Below, piece after piece: positions 16,882 through 24,774 of a stretch of 50,164 nt of DNA. The notes beneath the pieces were generated by a model, which made no database searches, had not been told where the DNA came from, and worked only from the letters and a program-made list of their open reading frames with translations. How positions within the stretch are numbered: the first letter of the stretch is position 1; the number at the start of each line of letters is the position of its first letter. Source of the DNA: a bacterium (GTDB lineage Bacteria > Planctomycetota > UBA1135 > GCA-002686595); assembly GCA_024226735.1 (NCBI GenBank), contig JAAELL010000505.1, positions 1-50,164 of the forward strand. Reading direction: 5' to 3'. The position numbers and the translations under genes are program-made.

Positions 16882-18752
16882 GCGGATTCGTCGCCGTGGC
16901 CGCGCCGCCCGAGGCACGGCCGGACGACCGCGTCCTGGACGCGGCCCGCACGCTGCTCGCCCACCGTGGCGGCGACGGTGAAGGGAGCTGGCGCGAGGGC
17001 GGCGTCGCGCTCGAAGCTCAGGTACGGCGCGTCGATGACCCGGGCGAGCGCGACGAGTCGCAGCCGTTCGTGCTGCCGGACGGGCCGCTGGCTCTCGCCT
17101 CTGACGCGCGGCTCGACAACCGCGATGAGCTCACCGAAGCGCTGGCGCTCGACCGACCGAACAGCCACTCGGACGCGAGCCTGATCGCGCACGCGTACCG
17201 CAAATGGGGCGAGGGGTGCGCGCGGCGCCTCGAGGGCGACTTCGCGTTCGCCCTGTGGGACGGCGCGCGCCGTGTGTTGTTCGCGGCGCGCGACGCCCTC
17301 GGCGCGCGGCCGCTCGCCTTCCACCGCGCGAACGGACAGTTCGCCTGCGCGTCGGAGATCAAGGCGCTGCTCGAGCTCCCCGCCGTCCCGCGCGAGATCG
17401 ACCGCGTGCGCGTCGGCGGCTTCCTCGAGATGTTGATGGACGATCCGCGTCGCACGTTCTTCGAGGGGATCGAGCGGCTCGCTCCTGGACACTGGCTGGA
17501 GTGGAACGGCGAGAAGCTGCGCATCGAGCGCTACCACGCCTTCGACCCCGAGCGCAGGCTGCCGCGCGCCAAGGGCGAAGAGCACGCGCAGGCGTTCCAC
17601 GACCACTTCCGACGCGCGGTGCGCGCGCGGCTGCGCGGCGCGCCTCCGCTCGCCTGCCTCTTGAGCGGCGGTCTCGACACGTCATCGATCGTCGCGATGG
17701 CGCGCACGCTCGAGCCCGAGCTCCCGGTCGACGCCTACTCGGCCGTCTTCGACGTCGCGACCGAGTGCGACGAGCGGCCGCAGATGGAGCACGTCCTCGC
17801 GCTCGGCGGCATCCGCCAGCGCCTCTTCCACGCAGAGCAGGTCTCGCCGCTCGCCGACTGGGAGCGCATCCTCTGGTACCAGGACGAGGCGCTGTACTGC
17901 GCCAACTTCTACCTCAACTGGGGGCTGTATCGGATCGCCGCCGCCGATGGCCAGCGCGTCGTGCTCGACGGCTGGGGCGGCGACTCGGCGGTCGGCTACG
18001 GCTTCGAGCGCCTAGCACACCTCGCGCTGCGCGGCCGCTGGCCGACGCTGGCGCGCGAGCTCACGGCGCTGTCGCCGCGCGTAGAACGCTCGCGCGGCAA
18101 GCTGCTGCGTCACATGGTGCTGCGGCCGCTCCGCGCGCGGCTGCGTGCCGTGGTTCCCAAGCGGCGTGAAGCGCGCCTCGCCGCGACGACGCGGCGTGAG
18201 TTCGCGCTCGCGACGGAGCTCGACGAGCGCGTCCTCGCCCGCGACCGGCGCCTCGCGAAGCCAGCCCTGTCCGCGCACGAAGCCTGGCATCGCGAGTTCG
18301 CGACCGCGCGGTTCGCCGAGGGGTTCGAGGACCTCGATCGGGCGGCGCTCGCCCACGGTCTCGAGCCCCGCTACCCCCTCCTCGACCGCCGCCTGCTCGA
18401 GTTCTGCTCCGCCCTCCCCGAGGACGAGCGCCTGCGCGACGGCTGGCCACGCTCGATCCACCGGCGCGCCCTGCGCGGCGTCCTCCCGGACGCGACGCGC
18501 ACACGGCCCTGGAAGGCGGACCTGGCGCCCGCGTTCATCCAGGGCCTCCTGAAGCACGAAGGGGAGCGGCTGCACGCGCTCGCCGACGGAAGCGGCCCGC
18601 TGGACGAGTTCGTCGACCGCGACGAGCTGCGCAAGGTCGTCGCGCGCCTGTTCGAGCAGCGGCGCGACGAGGACGCGGTCGAGATCACCAAGTGTCTCGG
18701 TCTGAGCCTGTGGCTCGACGCGTTCCGCCAGCGCCCGATCAGCCGACCGTGA
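16878..18752 (+). CDS. Asparagine-synthetase-like lasso macrolactam synthetase (C type)
   Basis: This 624-residue protein has an N-terminal glutaminase-like domain (about 1-215) and a C-terminal ATP-pyrophosphatase domain with 'LLSGGLDTSSI' (263-270). True glutamine-dependent AsnB has Cys at position 2 after Met; here the start is MSGF, so glutamine hydrolysis is unlikely. Loss of that Cys fits lasso C proteins, which adenylate an Asp or Glu side chain of the precursor and close the ring with the core N-terminus. The GTG at 16878 overlaps the B2 stop; the upstream open frame is antisense-like filler. The gene converges on, and overlaps by 14 bases, the reverse methyltransferase gene. Confidence 0.82.
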   Translation: MSGFVAVAAPPEARPDDRVLDAARTLLAHRGGDGEGSWREGGVALEAQVRRVDDPGERDESQPFVLPDGPLALASDARLDNRDELTEALALDRPNSHSDASLIAHAYRKWGEGCARRLEGDFAFALWDGARRVLFAARDALGARPLAFHRANGQFACASEIKALLELPAVPREIDRVRVGGFLEMLMDDPRRTFFEGIERLAPGHWLEWNGEKLRIERYHAFDPERRLPRAKGEEHAQAFHDHFRRAVRARLRGAPPLACLLSGGLDTSSIVAMARTLEPELPVDAYSAVFDVATECDERPQMEHVLALGGIRQRLFHAEQVSPLADWERILWYQDEALYCANFYLNWGLYRIAAADGQRVVLDGWGGDSAVGYGFERLAHLALRGRWPTLARELTALSPRVERSRGKLLRHMVLRPLRARLRAVVPKRREARLAATTRREFALATELDERVLARDRRLAKPALSAHEAWHREFATARFAEGFEDLDRAALAHGLEPRYPLLDRRLLEFCSALPEDERLRDGWPRSIHRRALRGVLPDATRTRPWKADLAPAFIQGLLKHEGERLHALADGSGPLDEFVDRDELRKVVARLFEQRRDEDAVEITKCLGLSLWLDAFRQRPISRP

Positions 18753-19896
18753 CGACCGGCGCGTTCACGCCGCGCTCGGCCAACATGCCCGCGATCTCGT
18801 CCTTGTAGATCGGGTTCATGACGATGACCTCGTCGAGGCTGGCCCCCACGAGCGCCCCGGGCTCGACGATCTTCTGCCCGGTGCCCGCGACGTGCTGGCC
18901 GGCCTTGAGCGGGTTGACGTCGACGACCCAGCGCACCGCTTCGGCGTCGCGCACCGAGTTGAGGAACGTCACGCCCTTCGATCCGGCCCCCCACACCGCG
19001 ACCGAGCGGCCGGCGGCCGCGTGGCCCTCGAGGCGCTCGCTCCAGTGCTCGACGCGCTCGGTGTGCGTGTCAGCGAAGTCGCGCAGAAACGCGGCGACCT
19101 CGGCGACATCCGCCTCGTGCCCGCCCGAGCCGGGCGGCCCGGTCACGTCGGTCTGGGCGGCAAGGAATTGGCCGCCGAACGTCTCCTCGACGCGCACGCG
19201 CTCGATGCCCTCGAGCGCCAGGAGCCTGCGCAGCGTGCACGGCGCGTAGTACGAGCAGTGCTCGTAGATCAAGTCCCAGATGCCGCGGTCGCGGAACGTC
19301 CACAGGCCGTTGGGAATCTCGAGGTAGAGCGCCGCGTCCGTGCGCGCTTCGAGCGCCGCGGCGATCGCGCGCACGAAGGTGCGTGGCGCCGGGATGTGCT
19401 CGAGGACGTGGCGTGTTGCGATCAGACCGAACGGACGCTCGAGGTGCGACGCGTCGAACGGCTGGCGGACGACCTCGAAGCTGCGCTCGTCGTCGCCACC
19501 GGGGGGGACGCTGGGATCGAACACGGCTCCAGGTCCGGCGCCGTGCTCGAGCAGGAGCTCCATGAACTCGCCCCGCCCTCCACCGATCTCGACGACCGGC
19601 CGACGAGCGAGCGCGTGGCGCTCGACGAGGCCGGAGGCCAGCGTGTCCGCGTAGGCCTGAAAGTGCGGCGAGCCGTGCAGCGAGTTCTCGTACCCGGCCG
19701 CGTACTCGACCTTCTTTGGGTCGAAGGCGACGTTGAACACCAGGGCGCACCCGTCGCAGAAGCCCAGAAGCATGCCGGCGCGCGGAGCGGCGCGCGCGGC
19801 CTCCTCGCCCGAGTACAGCACGTTGCAGAACACCGGGACTTCACCCCCGTCGAAGAACTCGCGCAGCTCGGAGCCGTCACAGATTGGACAGTTCAC
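18739..19896 (-). CDS. SAM-dependent C-methyltransferase with N-terminal zinc-binding domain (paralogue 3)
   Basis: The 385-residue protein has the layout of deoxysugar C-methyltransferases. A zinc-binding N-terminus (CPIC and CDGC pairs) is followed by a class I SAM domain with glycine motif 'VVEIGGGRGEF', then 'RHVLEHIPAPR'. A C-terminal Rossmann-like domain has 'VAVWGAGSKGVTFLN'. The GTG at 19896 lies 8 bases after the stop of the preceding paralogue. It is the last gene of a five-gene reverse cassette. Its divergence from the other two copies suggests a different sugar position or substrate, but the substrate is not visible. Confidence 0.8.
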   Translation of the reverse strand: MNCPICDGSELREFFDGGEVPVFCNVLYSGEEAARAAPRAGMLLGFCDGCALVFNVAFDPKKVEYAAGYENSLHGSPHFQAYADTLASGLVERHALARRPVVEIGGGRGEFMELLLEHGAGPGAVFDPSVPPGGDDERSFEVVRQPFDASHLERPFGLIATRHVLEHIPAPRTFVRAIAAALEARTDAALYLEIPNGLWTFRDRGIWDLIYEHCSYYAPCTLRRLLALEGIERVRVEETFGGQFLAAQTDVTGPPGSGGHEADVAEVAAFLRDFADTHTERVEHWSERLEGHAAAGRSVAVWGAGSKGVTFLNSVRDAEAVRWVVDVNPLKAGQHVAGTGQKIVEPGALVGASLDEVIVMNPIYKDEIAGMLAERGVNAPVVTVG

Positions 19897-19904
19897 GGCG
19901 GTGC

Positions 19905-21092
19905 TCAGATGCCCCAGATGCGGGCATCGACGCCCATGCGCTCGCAGTCGCCGCGGATCTCGTCGAGGTAGATCGAGTTCATGACGATCACCGCGTCGGG
20001 CTTGTACTCGCGCAGGAACTCGGGCGCCACGATCTCGTGACCCGTCCCCGCGAGGAACTTGCCGAACTTGTTCGGGTTGATGTCGACGACGTACTGGAGC
20101 TCGTCCTGGATGCCCAGCGTGTTCAGGTAGGACACGGCCTTGGAGCCCGAGCCCCACAGTACGACCTTCCCGTCGTTGGCGCAGGCGGCGGCGAGGTCGC
20201 TGCGCAGCGTCGCGAACTTCTCCTGGATGCGCGCCCGAAAGCCGTCGACGTCCGCGAGCGTGCGCTCCAGGTCGTCCTCGCCGTCGAGCATCGGCGCGGC
20301 AGCGGGATCGCCCGGCCGCGCCTCGATCAGGATGTACTGGTCGTCGTAGCCCGTGTAGAGGTCGATCGGCTGGAAGCCCGTACGACGGAACAGGCGCGCC
20401 ATCGAGCCCAGGGTGAAGTACGTGCAGTGCTCGTAGTAGATGTCCCAGAACGCCGTGTCGCGCAGGACGCGCTCGCCGCCGGGCAGCTCGAAGAACACGA
20501 TCGCGTCCGGTCGTCCCTCGAGCGTCCCGCGCACCATGCGCATGAACTGCTCGACCGGCTGAATGTGCTCGAGCGTATGGCGGCACGCGAGGTAGTCGGG
20601 CTGCAGGTGTGTGTACTTCTCCGAGTAGAAGTCGACGATGAACTCGATGCGCTCGGCCGCGGGGCTCGAGTTGCGCTCCGGCCGGTAGCCCGGATCGATA
20701 CCGATGCCGCGGCCGCCGGAGATCTCGCACAGCTGCGTCAGGAACTCGCCCTTCCCGCACCCGATCTCGAGCGCGAGCTTGTCGCCCAGCGCGTACTTCT
20801 TGTTCTGCGCCTCGCACAACTCGGTCTGGAAGGTGCGGAAGGTCGGCGAGAACGACTGCGTCTCCTCGTAGTCCGGCGAATAGCTGAGCAGGTCCGGGTC
20901 GAAGGCGTTGTTCTGGATGAAGCCGCACGAGCGGCAGACGCCGACCCGTAGGTCACCGGTCGGAAACGCGAGCGCTTCCTCGCGGCTCTTGACCATCAGG
21001 CAGGAGTGGACGGGAACGGAGTCGACCTCGTAGAAGACGTCGACATCGTTTGCGCCACAGGCGTGGCAGGAGTCGGATCCCATAGCTTGCAT
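19905..21092 (-). CDS. SAM-dependent C-methyltransferase with N-terminal zinc-binding domain (paralogue 2)
   Basis: This 395-residue enzyme carries zinc-ligand pairs CHAC and CRSC, the SAM motif 'LALEIGCGKGEFLTQL', 'RHTLEHIQPVEQFM', and the C-terminal domain with 'VVLWGSGSKAVSYLN'. It has the same three-domain layout as its neighbours and is probably a duplicate that diverged. A second in-frame ATG three codons in (MGSD) is an alternative start. It follows the first methyltransferase by 22 bases. The likely role is methylation of a nucleotide-activated sugar or related glycan precursor in the cytoplasm. Confidence 0.82.
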   Translation of the reverse strand: MQAMGSDSCHACGANDVDVFYEVDSVPVHSCLMVKSREEALAFPTGDLRVGVCRSCGFIQNNAFDPDLLSYSPDYEETQSFSPTFRTFQTELCEAQNKKYALGDKLALEIGCGKGEFLTQLCEISGGRGIGIDPGYRPERNSSPAAERIEFIVDFYSEKYTHLQPDYLACRHTLEHIQPVEQFMRMVRGTLEGRPDAIVFFELPGGERVLRDTAFWDIYYEHCTYFTLGSMARLFRRTGFQPIDLYTGYDDQYILIEARPGDPAAAPMLDGEDDLERTLADVDGFRARIQEKFATLRSDLAAACANDGKVVLWGSGSKAVSYLNTLGIQDELQYVVDINPNKFGKFLAGTGHEIVAPEFLREYKPDAVIVMNSIYLDEIRGDCERMGVDARIWGI

Positions 21093-21114
21093 AGTTAGCT
21101 CGGAGACGAATCTC

Positions 21115-22341
21115 TCAGACGATCGTGGGCGTGGGAGCCGGAATGATGAACTTGCCGCCGCGCGCGGCGTACTCGGCCTGCTGCTTCATGATCTCGTCCT
21201 TGAAGTTCCAAGGCAGGATCAAGAGGTAGTCCGGCTGGTCTTCGACCACGCGTTCGGGCGGCACGATCTCGACCTGGACGCCGGGCATGTACCGGCCCTG
21301 CTTGTGGACGTTCTTGTCCGCGCACCACTCGAGCGTCTCCGCTCCGATCTTGGCGTAGTTGATCATGATCGCGCCCTTGGCCGCCGCGCCGTAAGCCGCG
21401 AGGCGTTTGCCCGAGGTCTTCAGGCCGCCGATCAGCTCGACGAGCTCGGAGCGCAAGTGGTCGACGCGGGACGAGAAGTCGCGGTAGAAGTCGAGCCGGT
21501 CGATGCCCTCGCGCCGCTCGAGCTCGAGCAGCTCCGTGACGGACGACTCGACCGAGCGGCCCTTGCCGACGAAGACACGCAGGGAGCCGCCGTGGATCGG
21601 GATGCGCTCGACGCGGAACAGCTCCAGGCCGGCGCGGCGAAAGAGCGGGACGAGCGCCGTGACGCTGAAGTAGCACAGGTGCTCGTGGTAGATCGTGTCG
21701 AACTCGGTGTGGTCGATCAGGTCCTTGACGTACGGGAACTCGAACACGGCCATCCCGCTCGGGCTCAAGAGCGCCGCGACACCCGCGACGAAGTCGTTCG
21801 TGTCCGCGACGTGGGCGAGGACGTTGTTCGCGTGAATCACGCTCGCCTGCCGGCCCTCGGCCGCGAGCCGCTGGGCGAGCTCGAGGCCGAAGAAGTCGCA
21901 CATCGAGTCGACGCCCTTCTTGCGCGCCTCGCGCACGGGCCCCTCGGCGGGGTCGATCCCGAGCACGGGCACCCCGGCCTTCTTGTAGTACTGCAGGAGG
22001 TAGCCGTCGTTCGAGGCGATCTCGACCGCGAGGCTCTTCGGCCCGAGGCCGAGCTCGGCCAGCCGCTCCTTCACGTGCGCCTCGGAGTGCAAGAGGAGCG
22101 CGTCCGAGAAGCTAGAGAAGTAGGGGTAGTCGTTCTGGAAGAGCTCCTCGGGCGGCACCGTCTCGAGGATCTGCACGAGCCCACAGCCCTCGCAGAACGC
22201 GACGTCGAGCGGGTAGCGGGGCTCGTCCTCGCCGAGCTGCTCACGCCGCACGAGACCGTCCGACAGCGGCAGGTCGCCCAGCTCGAGGAATACGGAGAGC
22301 TCGCCCGAGCCACAGGAACGGCACGCGGTAATCTGAACCAT
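21115..22341 (-). CDS. NDP-sugar C-methyltransferase (TylCIII/NovU type, paralogue 1)
   Basis: The 408-residue product is the most canonical of the three. It has a zinc-binding N-terminus (CRSC, CEGC), the typical SAM motif 'LAVEIASNDGYLLQYY', 'ANNVLAHVADTNDF', 'YHEHLCYFS' and a C-terminal 'RLAAYGAAAKGAIMINY' domain. The family C-methylates keto-deoxysugar nucleotides, as in branched-sugar formation. It lies 12 bases after the SDR epimerase gene and in the same cassette as a glucose-1-phosphate cytidylyltransferase, so a CDP-linked branched sugar is plausible but not shown. Confidence 0.86.
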   Translation of the reverse strand: MVQITACRSCGSGELSVFLELGDLPLSDGLVRREQLGEDEPRYPLDVAFCEGCGLVQILETVPPEELFQNDYPYFSSFSDALLLHSEAHVKERLAELGLGPKSLAVEIASNDGYLLQYYKKAGVPVLGIDPAEGPVREARKKGVDSMCDFFGLELAQRLAAEGRQASVIHANNVLAHVADTNDFVAGVAALLSPSGMAVFEFPYVKDLIDHTEFDTIYHEHLCYFSVTALVPLFRRAGLELFRVERIPIHGGSLRVFVGKGRSVESSVTELLELERREGIDRLDFYRDFSSRVDHLRSELVELIGGLKTSGKRLAAYGAAAKGAIMINYAKIGAETLEWCADKNVHKQGRYMPGVQVEIVPPERVVEDQPDYLLILPWNFKDEIMKQQAEYAARGGKFIIPAPTPTIV

Positions 22342-22353
22342 ACTCGCCTCCGA

Positions 22354-23385
22354 TCAGGTGCTCGAAACCCAACGCAGACCCGCGTCGAGACGGCCGGACT
22401 CTTGCAGCTCCGCGACGTGCCGGATGCGCAGGTAGCGCGAGCTCTCGAACTCCTCGAGCGTGAGGCCGTGGGCCTTGTAGGCCTCGTACAGCTCCTCGAC
22501 GCCGCGCCGCACGGTCCACTCGGGCTTGTACTCGGAGAGCGTGCGCTCGATCAGGTCGCAGTTGACGCGGTAGTTGCGCTTGTCCGGCCCCGCCTTGTCG
22601 GCCAGCTGCACGGTCGAGTTCGGCACGACCTCCTCGACGATCTTGGCGACGTCGCGGATCTGGTAGTTCTCCGAGGTGCGACCGACGTTGAAGGCCTTGT
22701 TGTGGATGAGCTCACGCGGGGCGTTCATCGCCGCGATGAATGCGAGCGAGATGTCGCGGATGTGGACGAGCGGTCGCCAGGGCGTGCCGTCGCTCTTCAT
22801 CAGGACCTTGCCCGTCGTGAAGGCGTAGCCGGTGAGGTTGTTGATCACCAGGTCCCCGCGCAGGCGCGGCGAAAGCCCATAGGCCGTCGCGTTGCGCAGG
22901 AACGTCGGGCTGAAGTCGTCGTCCGCCATCGGAGCGACGTCGCGCTCGACGAAGACCTTCGATTCGCCGTACGGCGTGACCGGGTTGAACTCGCCGCTCT
23001 CGTCGATCGGCGCGTCGCCCTGGGCGCCGTAGAGGCTGCACGAGGACGAGTGCAGGAAACGGGGAACGCCCGACTTCTTTGCCTCCTCCGCCAGCCGCAC
23101 CGACGCGCGGTGGTTGATGTCGTACGTGCAGTCGGGGTTGAGGTCCCCGAGCGGGTCGTTCGAGATCCCCGCCAGGTGGATGATCGCGTCGAGCCCGTGC
23201 AGCTGGCTCGCGTTCACGTCGCGCACGTCGGCGCGGATCGTCTCGCACTGCGAAAGCGGATCGTCGAACTCGCAGCCCTGGAACAGGCCGCTGTCGAAAC
23301 CGACGACCTCATGCCCGCGCTCCTGCAGCATCGGGACGAGAACGCACCCGATGTAGCCGTCGTGACCCGTGACCAGAACCTTCAT
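22354..23385 (-). CDS. NAD-dependent epimerase/dehydratase (extended SDR)
   Basis: The 343-residue protein starts MKVLVTGHDGYIG, a GxxGxxG dinucleotide-binding motif. Further marks are 'DAIIHLAGISND', 'SSSCSLYG' and the catalytic 'YGESK'. It belongs to the NDP-sugar epimerase/dehydratase group. It is placed 37 bases after the cytidylyltransferase gene and before three C-methyltransferases, which suggests it converts the CDP-hexose or a later intermediate. It is not a clear match to CDP-glucose 4,6-dehydratase, which usually begins with a different N-terminal motif, so the exact reaction is open. Confidence 0.85.
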   Translation of the reverse strand: MKVLVTGHDGYIGCVLVPMLQERGHEVVGFDSGLFQGCEFDDPLSQCETIRADVRDVNASQLHGLDAIIHLAGISNDPLGDLNPDCTYDINHRASVRLAEEAKKSGVPRFLHSSSCSLYGAQGDAPIDESGEFNPVTPYGESKVFVERDVAPMADDDFSPTFLRNATAYGLSPRLRGDLVINNLTGYAFTTGKVLMKSDGTPWRPLVHIRDISLAFIAAMNAPRELIHNKAFNVGRTSENYQIRDVAKIVEEVVPNSTVQLADKAGPDKRNYRVNCDLIERTLSEYKPEWTVRRGVEELYEAYKAHGLTLEEFESSRYLRIRHVAELQESGRLDAGLRWVSST

Positions 23386-23422
23386 TCACTCATTCCTTCC
23401 AAAGAGAGAGATTGCTGCTCGA

Positions 23423-24193
23423 CTACCACTTTTTCCAAGGCGGGTTCCCCGAGTCCCACAGGTCCTCGAGGATCTTCTTGTGCCGCAGCGTGTCCATGCA
23501 CTGCCAGAAACCTTCGTGTCGGTACGCGATCAGCTCGCCGTCGGCGGCCAAGCGCTCCATCGGCGCCTTCTCCCACATCGTCGCGTCGTCGTCGACGTAA
23601 TCGGCGACGCCGGGCTCGAGGACGAAGAACGCGCCGTTGATCCAGCCCTCGCCGAGCTGCGGCTTCTCCGTGAAGCGCACGACCCGATCCCCCTCCATCT
23701 CGATCAGACCGAAGCGCGCGGGCGGGCGCACGGTCGTGACGGTCGCGAGCTTGCCGTGTTTCTTGTGAAAGGCGAGGAGCGCGCGCAAGTCGATGTCGGC
23801 CACGCCGTCGCCCCAGGTCATCATGAACGTCTCGCCGCCCATGTACGGAACGAGCTTCTTGATGCGTCCGCCGGTGCCCGTGTCCTGGCCCGTGTCGATG
23901 AGCTGGACCGTCCAATCGTCGAGCGGTTCGGCATTCTCGGTCGATACCTCGCCGCTTCCGACACGCACCGTCAGATTGCTGTTCAGCGAGGCGTAGTCGA
24001 CCATGTACTTCTTGATGTACTCGCCCTTGTATCCGAGGGCGATGGCGAAATCGCTGAAGCCCTGGGCCGCGTAGAGCTTCATGATGTGCCAGAGAATCGG
24101 CTTTCCTCCGACCTCGACCATCGGCTTGGGCTTGGTGATGGTCTCCTCGGAGAGCCTCGACCCCACGCCCCCGGCCAGAATTCCTACCTTCAA
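23423..24193 (-). CDS. rfbF: Glucose-1-phosphate cytidylyltransferase
   Basis: This 256-residue enzyme makes CDP-glucose from CTP and glucose-1-phosphate. It shows 'VGILAGGVGSRLSEETITKPKPMVEVGGKPILWHIM', 'FMMTWGDGVAD' and 'GFWQCMDTLRHKKILEDLW', all close to RfbF. I chose the TTG at 24193, giving MKVGILAGG with GAGGAG six bases upstream; a GTG three bases earlier is the alternative, and the frame is open to 24250. Length matches the family (about 257). It is the first gene of the reverse sugar cassette, divergent from the lasso precursor gene. Confidence 0.9.
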   Translation of the reverse strand: MKVGILAGGVGSRLSEETITKPKPMVEVGGKPILWHIMKLYAAQGFSDFAIALGYKGEYIKKYMVDYASLNSNLTVRVGSGEVSTENAEPLDDWTVQLIDTGQDTGTGGRIKKLVPYMGGETFMMTWGDGVADIDLRALLAFHKKHGKLATVTTVRPPARFGLIEMEGDRVVRFTEKPQLGEGWINGAFFVLEPGVADYVDDDATMWEKAPMERLAADGELIAYRHEGFWQCMDTLRHKKILEDLWDSGNPPWKKW

Positions 24194-24537
24194 CACGGAC
24201 TCCTCGAAAACTGAAAAACCAAGGCAGCTGGTCGCACAAACCTCCGGCACTCGAAACTGCCGGCGAAAAACGGCCCGTTATCATAGCGCCTGGGTGCTCC
24301 ATGCGCCCGACACGCTCGCTGCGGGCGCCGCGTGCGGCATGGGAGGTCGCCGAGCCCATAACCCCAAACCAGAACGAGCCTTACAGCCCGCCACGCACGC
24401 GGCCCCCGCGCCCTACGGTGCGTCTTCTCGAGAATCCCACCGAAACTCGATTCGAAGAAGTGGCTCATTCCGCTCCACAAGGCTAGGATTGCCAATCACT
24501 TCGACTCGCCGCAACTTCAGCGAACACGCGTACAGCA
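24194..24537. promoter_or_regulatory. Divergent intergenic region between rfbF and the lasso precursor gene
   Basis: This 344-base region must carry the promoter of the reverse sugar cassette and that of the forward precursor gene. GAGGAG for rfbF is visible at 24200-24205. I see no convincing consensus promoter pair or strong ribosome-binding site before the precursor ATG. The small open frames inside it (for example the forward frame from 24301) have no leader-peptide or domain features. Confidence 0.4.
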
Positions 24538-24663
24538 ATGAAGAAGACGTATGAAACGCCCAAGATCGAGGACCTGGGGGATGTCCTCGGTATCACGGGC
24601 AAGCTCGCAGGACTCGGGGACAGTGGCGGCATCGGGCTCGAGGGGAACCCGCTTCCCAGCTAG
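24538..24663 (+). CDS. Putative lasso peptide precursor (41 residues)
   Basis: The product starts MKKTYETPKIEDLGDVLGIT. It fits the lasso leader consensus YxxPxLxxxGxxxxxT at every fixed position: Tyr5, Pro8, Ile10 (for Leu), Gly14 and Thr20. By the rule that this Thr is the penultimate leader residue, the core would be residues 22-41, with Lys22 joined to Asp28 (7-residue ring). If cleavage is after Thr20, Gly21 to Asp28 makes an 8-residue ring. The tail is Gly-rich and ends in Pro-Ser, giving a C-terminal Ser41. The gene directly precedes an HPr-kinase-like gene. No strong ribosome-binding site is seen. The small size means automatic annotation would probably miss it. Confidence 0.75.
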   Translation: MKKTYETPKIEDLGDVLGITGKLAGLGDSGGIGLEGNPLPS

Positions 24664-24695
24664 TCCTTACCTGCTCACGCACAGCCAGATTGCGA

Positions 24696-24727
24696 GCCGA
24701 GCCGATCCACATCGGTTCGGCCGTTTT
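24696..24727 (+). terminator. Intrinsic terminator or attenuator after the precursor gene
   Basis: An 11-bp stem (24696-24706 with 24711-24721, one G-T wobble) with a 4-base loop CCAC is followed closely by TTTT (24724-24727). It lies 33 bases after the precursor stop and 48 bases before the kinase start. Such partial terminators often keep precursor transcripts in excess over those of the modifying enzymes. Read-through would be needed for the kinase and nucleotidyltransferase. Confidence 0.65.
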
Positions 24728-24774
24728 GATTGGCGAGTTCACAAAGGAGCCCTGCCACGCCCCGCAACGCGCAG

